This document shows, piece by piece, positions 9,560 through 18,732 of a DNA stretch of 64,000 bases; the first letter of the stretch is position 1, and every line of letters begins with the position of its first letter. The position numbers and the translations under genes were made by a program. Under the pieces are notes generated by a model. It saw only the letters and a list, made by a program, of their open reading frames with translations. It did no database searches and had not been told where the DNA came from. The DNA lies in contig PAPF01000019.1 of the NCBI GenBank assembly GCA_002708825.1, positions 62,001 through 126,000 of the forward strand. The letters are read 5' to 3'. Source of the DNA: Phyllobacteriaceae bacterium. Its GTDB lineage: Bacteria > Pseudomonadota > Alphaproteobacteria > Rhizobiales > Rhizobiaceae.

Positions 9560-9708
9560 TTTCCCTCCATTGGCGATGCCATTGGCCGCGATCCTCTGGT
9601 GCGACATGCTTTTCTGGCGTATCCGGTCATGCCAGATTGCATGCGGCATGCACAAGCCGGGCTTGGCGGCTTGCCGTCTCGAAGTGGCAATAAACGGGAG
9701 AATACGTC

Positions 9709-11121
9709 ATGGCCCTTGCAGATCTTCACGCCGTCGAACGGAACGAGGCGGGAATCGCAACGGCGCTGGGCATTCTGAAGCAACGGTTCGGGGAGCAATT
9801 CCAGACCGGCCAGTCGTTCCGCGAGCAGCATGCCCATACTATGACCTATCTGCCGGCCCAATTGCCGGACGGCGTCGTGTTTGCGCAAGCGTCGTCCGAT
9901 GTCCGCGATGCCGTCCAGATATGCATCGATCATCGAGTGCCGATCATACCGTTCGGAACAGGCACATCGCTCGAAGGCCATGTCAACGCGCCCGGCGGCG
10001 GTATTTCCATCGACTTGTCGCGGATGAACCGAATTCTGGCGGTCAACCAGGACGATCTGGATGTCGTCATCGAACCAGGCGTCACCCGCGAGCAACTGAA
10101 CGAGCATTTGCGCGACACGGGCCTTTTTTTCCCCATCGACCCCGGTGCCAATGCGTCGCTCGGCGGCATGGCGGCGACCAGGGCATCGGGAACGAACGCG
10201 GTCCGGTACGGAACCATGCGCGAGAACGTCCTTGCGCTGTCGGCCGTCATGGCGAATGGGCGTGAGATCACGACGGCCAAACGGGCCCGCAAGACGTCGG
10301 CGGGGTACGATCTGACACGTCTGCTGGTCGGATCGGAGGGAACGCTCGGCATCATCACTTCCCTGACGCTCAAGCTTTACGGCATACCGCAGGCGATTTC
10401 CGGTGGCGTTTGCCCTTTCCCCACCCTGGAGGCGGCCTGCCAGGCAGTGATCATGACCATCCAGATGGGGATTCCGGTTGCGCGGATCGAACTTTTGAAC
10501 GCGCTTTCGATGAAGTCGCTCAATGCCTATTCGCAACTGGACTATCCCGAAAGCCCCTGCCTTTTCGTCGAGTTTCACGGCTCGGAAACCGGGGTCAGGG
10601 AACAGTCGGAAATGTTCGGCGAAATCGCCAACGACCTGGGCGGCGGCCCGTTTCTCTGGACGACGGTCGCGGAGGACCGGAACAAGCTCTGGAAGGCCCG
10701 TCACAACGCCTATTTTGCCGGCCTTGCATTGCGGCCGGGGTGCCGCGGCATTTCTACCGATGTCTGCGTGCCGATTTCACGCCTGGCCGAATGCGTGGCG
10801 GAAACCGAAGCCGACATTGCCGCGCATGGGCTGATCGCACCCATCGTCGGTCATGCGGGAGACGGCAACTTCCATGTTCTGCTTCTCCTCGACATGGAGA
10901 ACGCGGCCGAGATCGAGGCTGCCGAAGCCTTCGTCGAGCGTCTCAACCTGCGGGCCATCGCAATGGAAGGGACCTGCACCGGCGAACATGGCATCGGGCA
11001 GGGCAAGCAGCGCTTCCTGCAACTGGAACTGGGCCCGGCGGTCGATGCAATGCGCGCCATCAAGCAGGCGCTCGATCCTCTCAACATCATGAATCCCGGC
11101 AAGGTGATGCCGCCGGCATGA
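9709..11121 (+). CDS. FAD-linked oxidoreductase, D-lactate dehydrogenase (cytochrome)/GlcD family
   Basis: The 470-residue protein has an N-terminal FAD_binding_4 domain (the stretch PFGTGTSLEGHVN and then GGISIDLSRM is the PP-loop region) and a C-terminal FAD-oxidase_C domain ending in GTCTGEHGIGQGK and NIMNPGKV. Members oxidise D-2-hydroxyacids such as D-lactate or glycolate and pass electrons to cytochrome c or quinone. There are no GlcE or GlcF genes nearby, which favours a single-subunit D-lactate dehydrogenase type. The AsmA gene follows 67 nt later on the same strand. Confidence 0.85.
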   Translation: MALADLHAVERNEAGIATALGILKQRFGEQFQTGQSFREQHAHTMTYLPAQLPDGVVFAQASSDVRDAVQICIDHRVPIIPFGTGTSLEGHVNAPGGGISIDLSRMNRILAVNQDDLDVVIEPGVTREQLNEHLRDTGLFFPIDPGANASLGGMAATRASGTNAVRYGTMRENVLALSAVMANGREITTAKRARKTSAGYDLTRLLVGSEGTLGIITSLTLKLYGIPQAISGGVCPFPTLEAACQAVIMTIQMGIPVARIELLNALSMKSLNAYSQLDYPESPCLFVEFHGSETGVREQSEMFGEIANDLGGGPFLWTTVAEDRNKLWKARHNAYFAGLALRPGCRGISTDVCVPISRLAECVAETEADIAAHGLIAPIVGHAGDGNFHVLLLLDMENAAEIEAAEAFVERLNLRAIAMEGTCTGEHGIGQGKQRFLQLELGPAVDAMRAIKQALDPLNIMNPGKVMPPA

Positions 11122-11188
11122 CGCCATGTTCCGGTCACCTTGAAAGGTTTAGGCTTCAGGCAAAAGGAACATTAGCGGGAGTGACGTT

Positions 11189-14100
11189 CTGAATCGTCTG
11201 TTCGTCATCATCGGGGGGCTCATCGTCGCGGTTCTGGCTGCGGCTGTCATCGCGCCGCCTTTCATCGACTGGTCCAGCTATCGCGCCGACTTCGAGCGTG
11301 AGGCGAGCCGTATCCTGGGCCGCCAGGTCACTGTTGGCGGCCAGGCATCCGCACGGCTCCTGCCATTTCCGTCCGTCCGGTTTGCCGATGTCACCGTTGC
11401 AGGTGCAAAGGGCGGGCCGCCGGCAATGACCGCCGAGAGTTTTTCGATGGATGCGGAATTGTCGCCTTTCCTGCGGGGCGAAATCCTGATCTTCGACATG
11501 CGCCTTTCAAAGCCGAGGCTGACGTTGGGCATCGACAGCGGCGGTGTGCTCGACTGGGCCATCAGGCCGCAGGCGCCCGACGCAGTCAAGGACATCACGC
11601 TGGAACAGGTCCGCATCGTCGACGGCGAACTTGTCATCCGACACGCCGCGAGCGGCATGGACCAGACGGTCTCGAACATCGATGCCTCGCTGTCCGCCGA
11701 CAGCCTGCGAGGGCCCTGGCGGATGGTGGGTTCGGCGGAGGTCCGGGGGCGTTCCGGCGCGTTCTCCTTTTCCACGGGTTCCGTCACCGACGATAATCGT
11801 ATCCGGTTGCGGACACGGATCGAACCTGACGACGTGGAAGTCGCTTTCGAAGCAGATGGAAGTGTCGTGCTGGAGAAGGGCGCTCCCCGATACAATGGCA
11901 CTTTCACCTTCGGCCCGCGTGCGAAGACTGAAGACGAGCCGGAAGAGGCATTCGCCATTTCCGTGCCCACGGATGCCGCATGGGCCGGTGTGCGCTTGTC
12001 CGGCAGCTTCTCGCTTGACGACAAGCTGCTGGCGTTCGACACGATCCGTTTCGAGAGTGGCCCTTCCGAAGATCCCTACACGGCCGAAGGGACGGGCTTC
12101 ATTGACCTGGGCCGGGAGCCGCGGTTCGCACTGAAACTCGAAGGCCGCCAGGTGCAACTGGCTGCAGGCGATGTGGCGGGGGCGCCGGTGTCGTTTCCGG
12201 CAAGGCTTGCTGCCTTCCGCGGCTTTCTCGAAGCGCTGCCGCAACCGGTGCTGCCGGGGACCATCGACATGCACCTGCCCGCCGTTGTTGCTGGCGACAC
12301 GACGATCCGGGACCTCTCCTTTGCTGCCCAGCCGAGAGATGACGGGTGGAATCTCTCCCGCTTTTCGGCAAAGCTGCCGGGCAGGACAACGCTTGAAGCG
12401 GCCGGCATGCTCCGCAATGACGGCCAAGTGTCATTCGATGGCCGGCTGTTGCTCGCGATCGCCCAGCCATCCGGATTCGCCGCATGGCTGAGCAAAGATG
12501 TGGATGACTCGATCCGGAGGCTCGGTTCGGCCGGATTGTCCGGTGAAGTCAACCTGTCGCAGGAACGCCAGAGTATCCGTGATCTCGAAGCAATCCTTGG
12601 TGGCGCAAAGTTCACCGGCGGTTTTGATCGCCTGTCTCCGGAAGGCGAGAAGCCTTCGACCGTCGTGGAACTGGATGGTCAGGCGCTCGACCTGGACGGG
12701 TTTCAGGCGCTGACCGCGCTCTTTCTCGGCGAGCAGGGTGAGGTACGGCTTGCGCGCGACGATCTCGACCTCACGCTTACCGCCGGCCCGGTTTCATTCT
12801 CCGGGGCTCGTGCGGAAACCGTGGATGTGGCGCTTCGCCTGAAGGACGATATTCTCGATGTCGATCGCTTGGAGGTGGCCGGCCTGGAAGGGACCGATTT
12901 TTCCGCCACTGGCCAGTTGACGGATTTTCCCCGTATTTCCTCTGCAGCGATCAATGCGACAGTCGCTTCCGGCGATATGTCGGGATTCGTGGACCTCCTG
13001 TCGCGTCGTTATCCTGAGAACCGTATCGTCAAGGCTCTTGACGCTCGCATCGAGGGCTACCCAGGGCTCCTTGCCGATACGCGGCTGGATCTGTCTGCCC
13101 GGGTGGAAGGCGACGACGTGCGCGTCTCCGGACAGGGGAGTGCAGGCGGCACCGGGGTTGATGTGCGCTTTTCGGGCGGGCGGACAATTCTTGCGGGACA
13201 GGGTGCCATCCAGTTCTCGCTTACCGGCGTCAACGAAGAGGGCGAGGCAATTCTGGCAGCATGGGGTCTGCCCGTCCTGCCGGTCGGCCTGGCGGGGCGC
13301 ATCGAGACCGGCCTTCAGGTGAATGGCGCCATGGAAACCGGTTTCGTGGTTTCGGCGACCATATCCGGCCCGACCGCATTGCTTCGCTTTTCTGGCGATG
13401 CACGCATGGATGGCGAACAGATCCGGTTGACCGGAAACGGCGAACTGAAAGGTGATGACGTCACGCCGTGGATGATGGCGGCTGGATACGGCCTTCCCGG
13501 AGCAGAGTTCGGACTGCCTGTCATCATGGAAACCCCGGTCACCTTCATGGATGGCGTCCTGGGGCTGGCAGCGCTTGAGGGAAGCGTGGCCGGCAATGCC
13601 GTCAGTGGAACGGCAGAAGTGCGGTCTGAAAACGGGCGCCCATTGCTGACTGGCAATCTGGAGAGCACGGCTTTGTCGCTGGATTGGCTGGCCGGTCTCC
13701 TGCTCGGCAGCGATAGCGTTGCGCTGGCAGGAACCAAGGAGTGGGCGGACATTCCATTTTCTTCACAAGGACAGATCCCGTTTGACGCGCGCCTGGCGCT
13801 GGAAGCGGGCAGCGTGGTCCTTTCCCGTTCAGGGCCCCTCCGCGATGCAAAGATGCGGCTGACCGTGGAGCAAGGCAGGGTTCGCGTGTCCGATGTCGAA
13901 GCGATATTCGCCGACGGCAGGATCAGCGGGCTTGTGGAAATGGCAAACGCCTCAGGCAGTGCGACCATGTCGACCCAGTTGAAGCTGTCAGGCGTAAAAA
14001 TCGGGACGCTTTTTCCCGATCATGGGGCCGAAGGCGTATTGGATGTGTCGGCCAACATCGCCGGTAATGGCAAGACGCCGTCCGCCTTTCTTGCATCCCT

Positions 14101-14923
14101 GTCCGGATCAGGCACTGCAAAGGCAAGAGATGTGGTGCTGTCCGGTCTCGATGCCAAAGCCTATTCCGCCATCGTTCGTGAGGCGGACAAGCTCGGACCG
14201 GACATCGATGCGGCCACCGTTGCGCGGTTTGCCATTCCGATTCTGAAGGAAGGCCGGCTTGTCATCGACGAGGCGGACTTCGCTTTCACGGTTGCCGGAG
14301 GCGTTTTGCGAAGTGCTCCGATCCGCATTGCGTCTGGTGCGGCGGATTTGACGACGGACGTCACGCTCGACATGACCTCGGGCAAGAAGCAGGCAAGCGG
14401 CATGGTTGCGTTCGACCCTGGCGAAGACAAGATGGCCGGTTCGGAACCGGTTGTCGGGTTTGCCTGGAGCGATGCGGACGGACTGAAGCTGGATACCGGA
14501 CCCTTGACCCAGTTCCTGACACAAAGGGCGCTTGAGCGCGAACAGGCCCGGGTGGAAGCGATGCAGGCGCTCTTGCTCGAGAAACAGCGCCTGCGGCGCG
14601 AAACCGGCTATTTCGCCACCCTTGAGACCAGGCGCACCGAACGGCGAGCGGAGGAAGAACGACGCAAGGCGGAGGAATTACGTTTGCGCGCCGAAGAGGA
14701 AGCCCTGCGCCAGGACTTCGCCGAACCGGGACCCGGAGGGGCTTCCGGAGAAAACATGCCCCGCAGCGAGCAACCGGAAGGGCCGGCCGGATCGGAGGGC
14801 ATCACCCGTCAGCCGCTTGCTCCCCCGGAAGAGCAGACGCGCGATACCGAAGGTCTCGATGCGATTTTCGACAATGACGCTCTTTCGATCGAGAGTATTC
14901 TGCGCTCGAACAGGGAATTCTGA
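11189..14923 (+). CDS. AsmA-family inner-membrane protein, predicted CTG start
   Basis: The first ATG is at 11426, but the same frame runs upstream without stops and encodes a membrane anchor (NRLFVIIGGLIVAVLAAAVI) followed by APPFIDWSSYR, the classic AsmA N terminus. No ATG, GTG or TTG lies at the right place; CTG at 11189, with GGGAG about 8 nt upstream, gives the expected start and a 1244-residue protein. AsmA proteins are tethered in the inner membrane with a long periplasmic beta-rich groove and are linked to lipid transport and outer-membrane homeostasis. The tail (about 1110-1200) is a charged, probably coiled-coil stretch rich in Arg/Glu, then a low-complexity end. Confidence 0.85.
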   Translation: MNRLFVIIGGLIVAVLAAAVIAPPFIDWSSYRADFEREASRILGRQVTVGGQASARLLPFPSVRFADVTVAGAKGGPPAMTAESFSMDAELSPFLRGEILIFDMRLSKPRLTLGIDSGGVLDWAIRPQAPDAVKDITLEQVRIVDGELVIRHAASGMDQTVSNIDASLSADSLRGPWRMVGSAEVRGRSGAFSFSTGSVTDDNRIRLRTRIEPDDVEVAFEADGSVVLEKGAPRYNGTFTFGPRAKTEDEPEEAFAISVPTDAAWAGVRLSGSFSLDDKLLAFDTIRFESGPSEDPYTAEGTGFIDLGREPRFALKLEGRQVQLAAGDVAGAPVSFPARLAAFRGFLEALPQPVLPGTIDMHLPAVVAGDTTIRDLSFAAQPRDDGWNLSRFSAKLPGRTTLEAAGMLRNDGQVSFDGRLLLAIAQPSGFAAWLSKDVDDSIRRLGSAGLSGEVNLSQERQSIRDLEAILGGAKFTGGFDRLSPEGEKPSTVVELDGQALDLDGFQALTALFLGEQGEVRLARDDLDLTLTAGPVSFSGARAETVDVALRLKDDILDVDRLEVAGLEGTDFSATGQLTDFPRISSAAINATVASGDMSGFVDLLSRRYPENRIVKALDARIEGYPGLLADTRLDLSARVEGDDVRVSGQGSAGGTGVDVRFSGGRTILAGQGAIQFSLTGVNEEGEAILAAWGLPVLPVGLAGRIETGLQVNGAMETGFVVSATISGPTALLRFSGDARMDGEQIRLTGNGELKGDDVTPWMMAAGYGLPGAEFGLPVIMETPVTFMDGVLGLAALEGSVAGNAVSGTAEVRSENGRPLLTGNLESTALSLDWLAGLLLGSDSVALAGTKEWADIPFSSQGQIPFDARLALEAGSVVLSRSGPLRDAKMRLTVEQGRVRVSDVEAIFADGRISGLVEMANASGSATMSTQLKLSGVKIGTLFPDHGAEGVLDVSANIAGNGKTPSAFLASLSGSGTAKARDVVLSGLDAKAYSAIVREADKLGPDIDAATVARFAIPILKEGRLVIDEADFAFTVAGGVLRSAPIRIASGAADLTTDVTLDMTSGKKQASGMVAFDPGEDKMAGSEPVVGFAWSDADGLKLDTGPLTQFLTQRALEREQARVEAMQALLLEKQRLRRETGYFATLETRRTERRAEEERRKAEELRLRAEEEALRQDFAEPGPGGASGENMPRSEQPEGPAGSEGITRQPLAPPEEQTRDTEGLDAIFDNDALSIESILRSNREF

Positions 14924-14935
14924 GAAGCCTGCGTC

Positions 14936-15163
14936 TCAGCGGGTTGCGGCCTTGTTTCGGATATCCGCCAGCACGGCCAGGCGCAGGGCGGATGACAGGT
15001 TCGATTCCCGTGCCCTGCTCCTGTCGATTTCCGCGACAAGCGCCGCCAGCGAGTGGTTCCTGTCCCGGGCCATCCGGTTCAACTCGGCAAAGAACTCCTC
15101 TTCGAGTGAAAAGGAGGTCCGGTGTCCATGAATCGAAACGGAATACTTGCGGATCAGGCTCAT
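14936..15163 (-). CDS. Ribbon-helix-helix domain protein
   Basis: This 75-residue protein (MSLIRKYSVSIHGHRTSFSL at its start) matches the small alphaproteobacterial ribbon-helix-helix family: a beta strand giving base contacts (residues about 7-18), then two helices. It probably binds DNA as a dimer. Its ATG overlaps the stop of the upstream DUF4169 gene by 4 nt (ATGA), so the two are translationally coupled. It converges with the AsmA gene, 12 nt away. No target is known. Confidence 0.75.
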   Translation of the reverse strand: MSLIRKYSVSIHGHRTSFSLEEEFFAELNRMARDRNHSLAALVAEIDRSRARESNLSSALRLAVLADIRNKAATR

Positions 15164-15351
15164 GACGACGGCGTGTCCGGACGGCGGTTATGGCCATCCA
15201 GATGCCGGTCGGCGCGGGACTTTTCGATCTCTGCCTGCTTGCGCTCCGCCTTCGTCCTGCCATGGGCACGCCTGTTGGCATCGGCGAGGCGCTGCCGTTC
15301 CTCGCGCTCCCTGCGCTTTCGCACCTGACGGAGATTGACGATTTCGGCCAT
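15160..15351 (-). CDS. DUF4169 family protein
   Basis: The start MAEIVNLRQVRKRRERE at 15351 gives a 63-residue, very basic protein that matches DUF4169, including the RTKAERKQAE and RHLDGH segments. The open frame goes further upstream, but that part overlaps sspB and has no family similarity. The family is common in alphaproteobacteria next to RHH proteins; its function is unknown. It sits between sspB and the RHH gene, all on the minus strand. Confidence 0.75.
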   Translation of the reverse strand: MAEIVNLRQVRKRREREERQRLADANRRAHGRTKAERKQAEIEKSRADRHLDGHNRRPDTPSS

Positions 15352-15394
15352 GCCGGCGTGCTCTGCTTTTTCCGGTATTGCAGTATGGTCCCGG

Positions 15395-15958
15395 TTACTT
15401 CTTTTTCCGGAATGCATCGAGGGAAACGACATCCGCGGCCGGCTTGTCCGTCTCATCACCCGGATCGTCCGGCGTCTTGCGGGCTCGGGCGGACTTGCCT
15501 TTCGCTTTCGCCGGCTTTGACGGGACTGGTTCCTCCGCAGGCTTTGCCTTGTCGCTGGCGGCCGATGGCAGTTCGGCAATCTCGGCCCCTGGTTCTTCTT
15601 CCAGCCGCACGTCGAACTCGAGCTCGAAATTGACGGATGGATCGTAAAAACCGCGAACGGCTGAGAAGGGAACTTCCAGCTTCTCTGGAATGTCGGAGAA
15701 GGAGAGGCCGACTTCGAACCCCGTATCGGTGACCTTCAGATCCCAATACTGATATTGGAGAACGATCGTCATCTGTTCCGGATACTTTTCCATCAGACGC
15801 GACGAGATGCGCACGCCGGGCGCCTGGGTCAGGAACGTGATGAAGAAATGATGGTTGCCGGGCAGCCCGGTTCTGGCGACTTCCGTCAGAACCTTTCGCA
15901 TCACGCCGCGAAGGGCGTCCTGCGCAAGTATGTCATAGCGGATGTGGTCCTGCGCCAT
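15395..15958 (-). CDS. sspB: ClpXP protease specificity-enhancing factor SspB (alpha type)
   Basis: SspB delivers ssrA-tagged proteins to the ClpXP protease. The 187-residue protein begins MAQDHIRYDILAQDALRGV and contains GNHHFFITFLTQAPGV, which form the substrate-binding groove. The long acidic and lysine-rich linker (about 130-175) ends in VVSLDAFRKKK, the C-terminal peptide that docks on the ClpX zinc domain. It lies directly downstream of the tmRNA gene on the same strand, so the tag and its adaptor are neighbours. Confidence 0.93.
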   Translation of the reverse strand: MAQDHIRYDILAQDALRGVMRKVLTEVARTGLPGNHHFFITFLTQAPGVRISSRLMEKYPEQMTIVLQYQYWDLKVTDTGFEVGLSFSDIPEKLEVPFSAVRGFYDPSVNFELEFDVRLEEEPGAEIAELPSAASDKAKPAEEPVPSKPAKAKGKSARARKTPDDPGDETDKPAADVVSLDAFRKKK

Positions 15959-16002
15959 CGCTGCCTGATCCTCGATTCACGATCATCAAAGATTTAGAAC
16001 AT

Positions 16003-16394
16003 GTGGGGGCGGCACGCAAAGGCTTCATTTGGCCTTTCGGGAGGATTCTTCGAGCGATGCAACGCGTTGGGTGGAAGGTGGAGGCTTCTGTTGCCAGGCG
16101 CCTCCGGGCCCCGCCTGACGGGGCTAACCGTCAGGACTTAGATCGAAGCAGTCGCACCGCCATTAGGCAGCGAGACGAGCCTCAGCATAGTTGTCGTTGG
16201 CAACTATAATTGTGACCCGATAACGGTGGTATCATGCCGAGCGAAAGTCCGATCTTTACACCCTCGTCGATCCTGTTTCGCCCCCATCACGAAATGTCGC
16301 TTTCGGCATCTCGTGGTGGAGGCGCCGGGTACCGCCCCCGGGTCCGAATGGCTTATTGCATCGGCCGTTTATCGCCATAGTCAGTCAAGCTGAC
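16003..16394 (-). ncRNA. ssrA: tmRNA, circularly permuted two-piece form
   Basis: The minus strand at 16201-16163 reads ANDNYAEARLAA and a TAA stop, the alphaproteobacterial proteolysis tag. The acceptor piece comes first: its 3' strand CGCCTCC then A-CCA ends at 16314. After an intervening stretch of about 28 nt, the coding piece begins at 16285 with GGGGGCG, which pairs with CGCCTCC over 7 bp (one G-U). This order, acceptor piece before coding piece, is the permuted arrangement processed into two RNAs. A -10-like TATATC (minus strand, 16406-16401) suggests transcription begins near 16394. The outer ends are approximate. The tRNA-like T arm is degenerate. Confidence 0.92.
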
Positions 16395-16638
16395 AGCCCA
16401 GATATAGGCGTGGTCATGCCAGAATGGAAGAGCCGGCCGCCTGATTTTGCCACGAAGCCCGGCTGTTGTGGCGATGCTGATTGTCTTTACATGGCTTCGT
16501 CTTTGAAGAAAGCGGGATTGACTTGTGAGGGGGCGGTTGTAGCCTCCGTCTTCGCGAATGCTGCCGGTCGCGGCAGAATCAACTTGAAAACGGGGACGGC
16601 CGCAGCCGGCTTTCGAGGTGCCAAAGGGGAGACTGACC

Positions 16639-16947
16639 ATGGCAGACTATATCGAGGACGTAAGGAAATACGATGCGGGCGCCGATGAGGCCGTCGTGGG
16701 CAAGATCGTCAAGCACCTCGGGATCGCGTTGCGTTCGCGGGATGCCTCACTGGTGTCCTGCTCCGATTCATCGGAACTGGATCGCGTTGTCGAGAAATGG
16801 TGCGGCAAGAAACTGGGCGTGACCGGCGATGCAGCAGAATCTGCGGTGCAAAAGGTCTGCGCCACAATGAGTGCAGATCGCTCCAAGTCACGCGTGACCT
16901 TTTACTACCTGGTTGCGAAGGAACTGGGAAAGCTGGGCGATCTGTAA
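16639..16947 (+). CDS. DUF2853 family protein
   Basis: The ATG at 16639 follows GGGGAG by 7 nt and gives a 102-residue protein starting MADYIEDVRKYDAGADEAVV, typical of DUF2853. It is probably all-helical and cytosolic. The pattern VEKWCGKKLGV and AVQKVCATM is conserved in the family. Function unknown. A terminator hairpin follows at 16979, so it seems to be a single-gene unit. Confidence 0.8.
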   Translation: MADYIEDVRKYDAGADEAVVGKIVKHLGIALRSRDASLVSCSDSSELDRVVEKWCGKKLGVTGDAAESAVQKVCATMSADRSKSRVTFYYLVAKELGKLGDL

Positions 16948-16978
16948 GGCCACCGGCAATCGTTTCTGACAGCATGTC

Positions 16979-17009
16979 AAAGGCCGCTGCCCAACCGGGC
17001 GCGGCCTTT
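16979..17009 (+). terminator. Intrinsic terminator after DUF2853 gene
   Basis: AAAGGCCGC (16979-16987) pairs with GCGGCCTTT (17001-17009), with further GCCC/GGGC pairing in the loop. The pairing A and T ends act as the tract on either strand. Confidence 0.65.
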
Positions 17010-17123
17010 CGGCATTCCGGTTTTCCTTTTTGTTGAGAAGGCCATTGCACGATTGCATGGTGCCTTCGAACAAATGCGCAGATGGGTTAGCTTGCAGAGA
17101 AGAATCATGCCGGACCGAGAACG

Positions 17124-17918
17124 ATGCGCCAATATCACGACCTGCTGAACCATGTGCTGGAAAACGGGATCGACCGGGGCGACAGGACGGGTACGGGGAC
17201 GCGCTCGGTCTTTGGCTATCAGATGCGGTTCGATCTCGATGACGGCTTCCCGGTCCTCACGACCAAGAAACTGCATCTGCGTTCGATCATTCACGAATTG
17301 CTCTGGTTTCTCTCGGGGGAGACCAATATCGGTTATCTGAAAGCAAATGGCGTCACGATCTGGGACGAATGGGCGGACGAAAACGGCGATCTCGGTCCCG
17401 TCTATGGCGCCCAGTGGCGTTCATGGCCGGATGGCAGGGGGGGTACGATCGACCAGATCGCAAACCTGCTCGGCCAGATCAGGCAAAATCCGGAGTCCCG
17501 GCGGCTGATTGTCTCGGCCTGGAATCCGGCCGAGGTCGACCGGATGGCCCTGCCGCCGTGCCATTGCCTTTTCCAGTTCTATGTCGCGGACGGGCGTCTT
17601 TCCTGCCAGCTATACCAGCGGTCGGCCGACATTTTTCTCGGCGTCCCGTTCAACATTGCGTCCTATGCGCTCCTGACCATGATGATCGCACAGGTTTGCG
17701 GGTTGAAAGCCGGCGAATTCGTCCACACGCTGGGTGACGCCCATCTCTATCACAATCATTTCGACCAGGCGCGACTGCAGCTGACACGGGTGCCCAAGGC
17801 CTTGCCGGTCATGAAACTCAATGCGCAGGTAACCGACCTGTTTGCCTTTCGCTACGAGGACTTCGAACTCATCGGCTATGAAGCCGATCCGTCCATCAAG
17901 GCTCCGATTGCCGTCTGA
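17124..17918 (+). CDS. thyA: Thymidylate synthase
   Basis: ThyA methylates dUMP to dTMP with methylene-tetrahydrofolate, yielding dihydrofolate. The 264-residue length is standard. The catalytic Cys lies in [12 protein letters not shown], and [20 protein letters not shown] is the universally conserved dUMP-binding region. The ATG at 17124 follows GAGAACG. The dihydrofolate reductase gene follows about 100 nt later, so the enzyme that makes dihydrofolate and the one that recycles it are paired. Confidence 0.97.
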   Translation: MRQYHDLLNHVLENGIDRGDRTGTGTRSVFGYQMRFDLDDGFPVLTTKKLHLRSIIHELLWFLSGETNIGYLKANGVTIWDEWADENGDLGPVYGAQWRSWPDGRGGTIDQIANLLGQIRQNPESRRLIVSAWNPAEVDRMALPPCHCLFQFYVADGRLSCQLYQRSADIFLGVPFNIASYALLTMMIAQVCGLKAGEFVHTLGDAHLYHNHFDQARLQLTRVPKALPVMKLNAQVTDLFAFRYEDFELIGYEADPSIKAPIAV

Positions 17919-18021
17919 GCAAATGGCTACTGCCAATGCGAGCGATGCACGCGCATCCGTTCGAGCCGTGAACGGGCCGTAGCGCAGCCTCCGGCTTCCC
18001 TTGCTTCCCTGGAGAACCCGC

Positions 18022-18570
18022 ATGGAACAGATCGTCATTGTCGTCGCCGCAGCCCTCAACGATGTGATCGGGCGGGATGGCGAAATGCCGTGGCGGCTGT
18101 CCAGCGACCTCAAGCGGTTCAAACAGCTGACCATGGGCTCTCCGGTCATCATGGGTCGCAAGACATTCGACAGTATCGGCAAACCACTGCCGGGCCGGCT
18201 CAACATCGTCGTGACACGCGACTACGACTGGGAAGCCAACGGTGCGCTGCGGGTGGGATCGCTTGAGGCAGCGATCGACCTGGCATCCGCGCATATCGAG
18301 GCAGTCGAACGCGACGCGACCGACAAGGGCGAGGAACTGCCTTCGCTTGACGTGTTCGTGATCGGTGGCGGTGAAATCTATGCCCAGGCGCTCGAACGGG
18401 CCGACATGGTCCATCTCACGCGGGTCCTTGCAGAGGTGGAAGGAGATACGCTGTTTCCGCGGCTGTCACCTGACGAGTGGGAGCTGGTTTCTACCGAAGA
18501 AATTCCCGCCGGGCCGTCCGACAGCCATTCCACCCGTTACGAAATCTGGATTCGAAGCGGCAAGGCGTGA
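18022..18570 (+). CDS. folA: Dihydrofolate reductase
   Basis: FolA reduces dihydrofolate with NADPH. The start MEQIVIVVAAALNDVIGRDG at 18022, with GGAG upstream, gives 182 residues. MPWRLSSDLKRF is the substrate helix, GRKTFDSIGKPLPGR binds NADPH, and FVIGGGEIYAQAL is the C-terminal NADPH motif. It follows thyA and precedes hflK, but a promoter-like site before hflK suggests separate transcription from there. Confidence 0.95.
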   Translation: MEQIVIVVAAALNDVIGRDGEMPWRLSSDLKRFKQLTMGSPVIMGRKTFDSIGKPLPGRLNIVVTRDYDWEANGALRVGSLEAAIDLASAHIEAVERDATDKGEELPSLDVFVIGGGEIYAQALERADMVHLTRVLAEVEGDTLFPRLSPDEWELVSTEEIPAGPSDSHSTRYEIWIRSGKA

Positions 18571-18647
18571 AGCAGCAGATCACCTCAGCGCCGCTCTGTC
18601 CGTCCGTCGAAATCATCGAATTCGCTGCGACTTTGCCGCCGGTGTCG

Positions 18648-18676
18648 TTGAAAGCGGTCGGGCGGCTTCCTATAAC
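18648..18676 (+). promoter_or_regulatory. Promoter-like site for hflKC
   Basis: TTGAAA (18648-18653), a 17-nt spacer and TATAAC (18671-18676) make a good sigma-70-type promoter, with the hflK start 56 nt beyond. A heat-shock sigma factor could also use the GTTGAAA element, but this is only a guess. Confidence 0.6.
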
Positions 18677-18732
18677 GGGAACACAGACGGGTTTTTGACA
18701 CCCTGCGGGCAAAGCAGGACAAAGGAGTATCG

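Noticed and set aside
16356-16688. 110-codon plus-strand frame over the tmRNA promoter region
   Set aside because: It overlaps the tmRNA acceptor end and the DUF2853 start, has no family likeness, and lacks a ribosome site.
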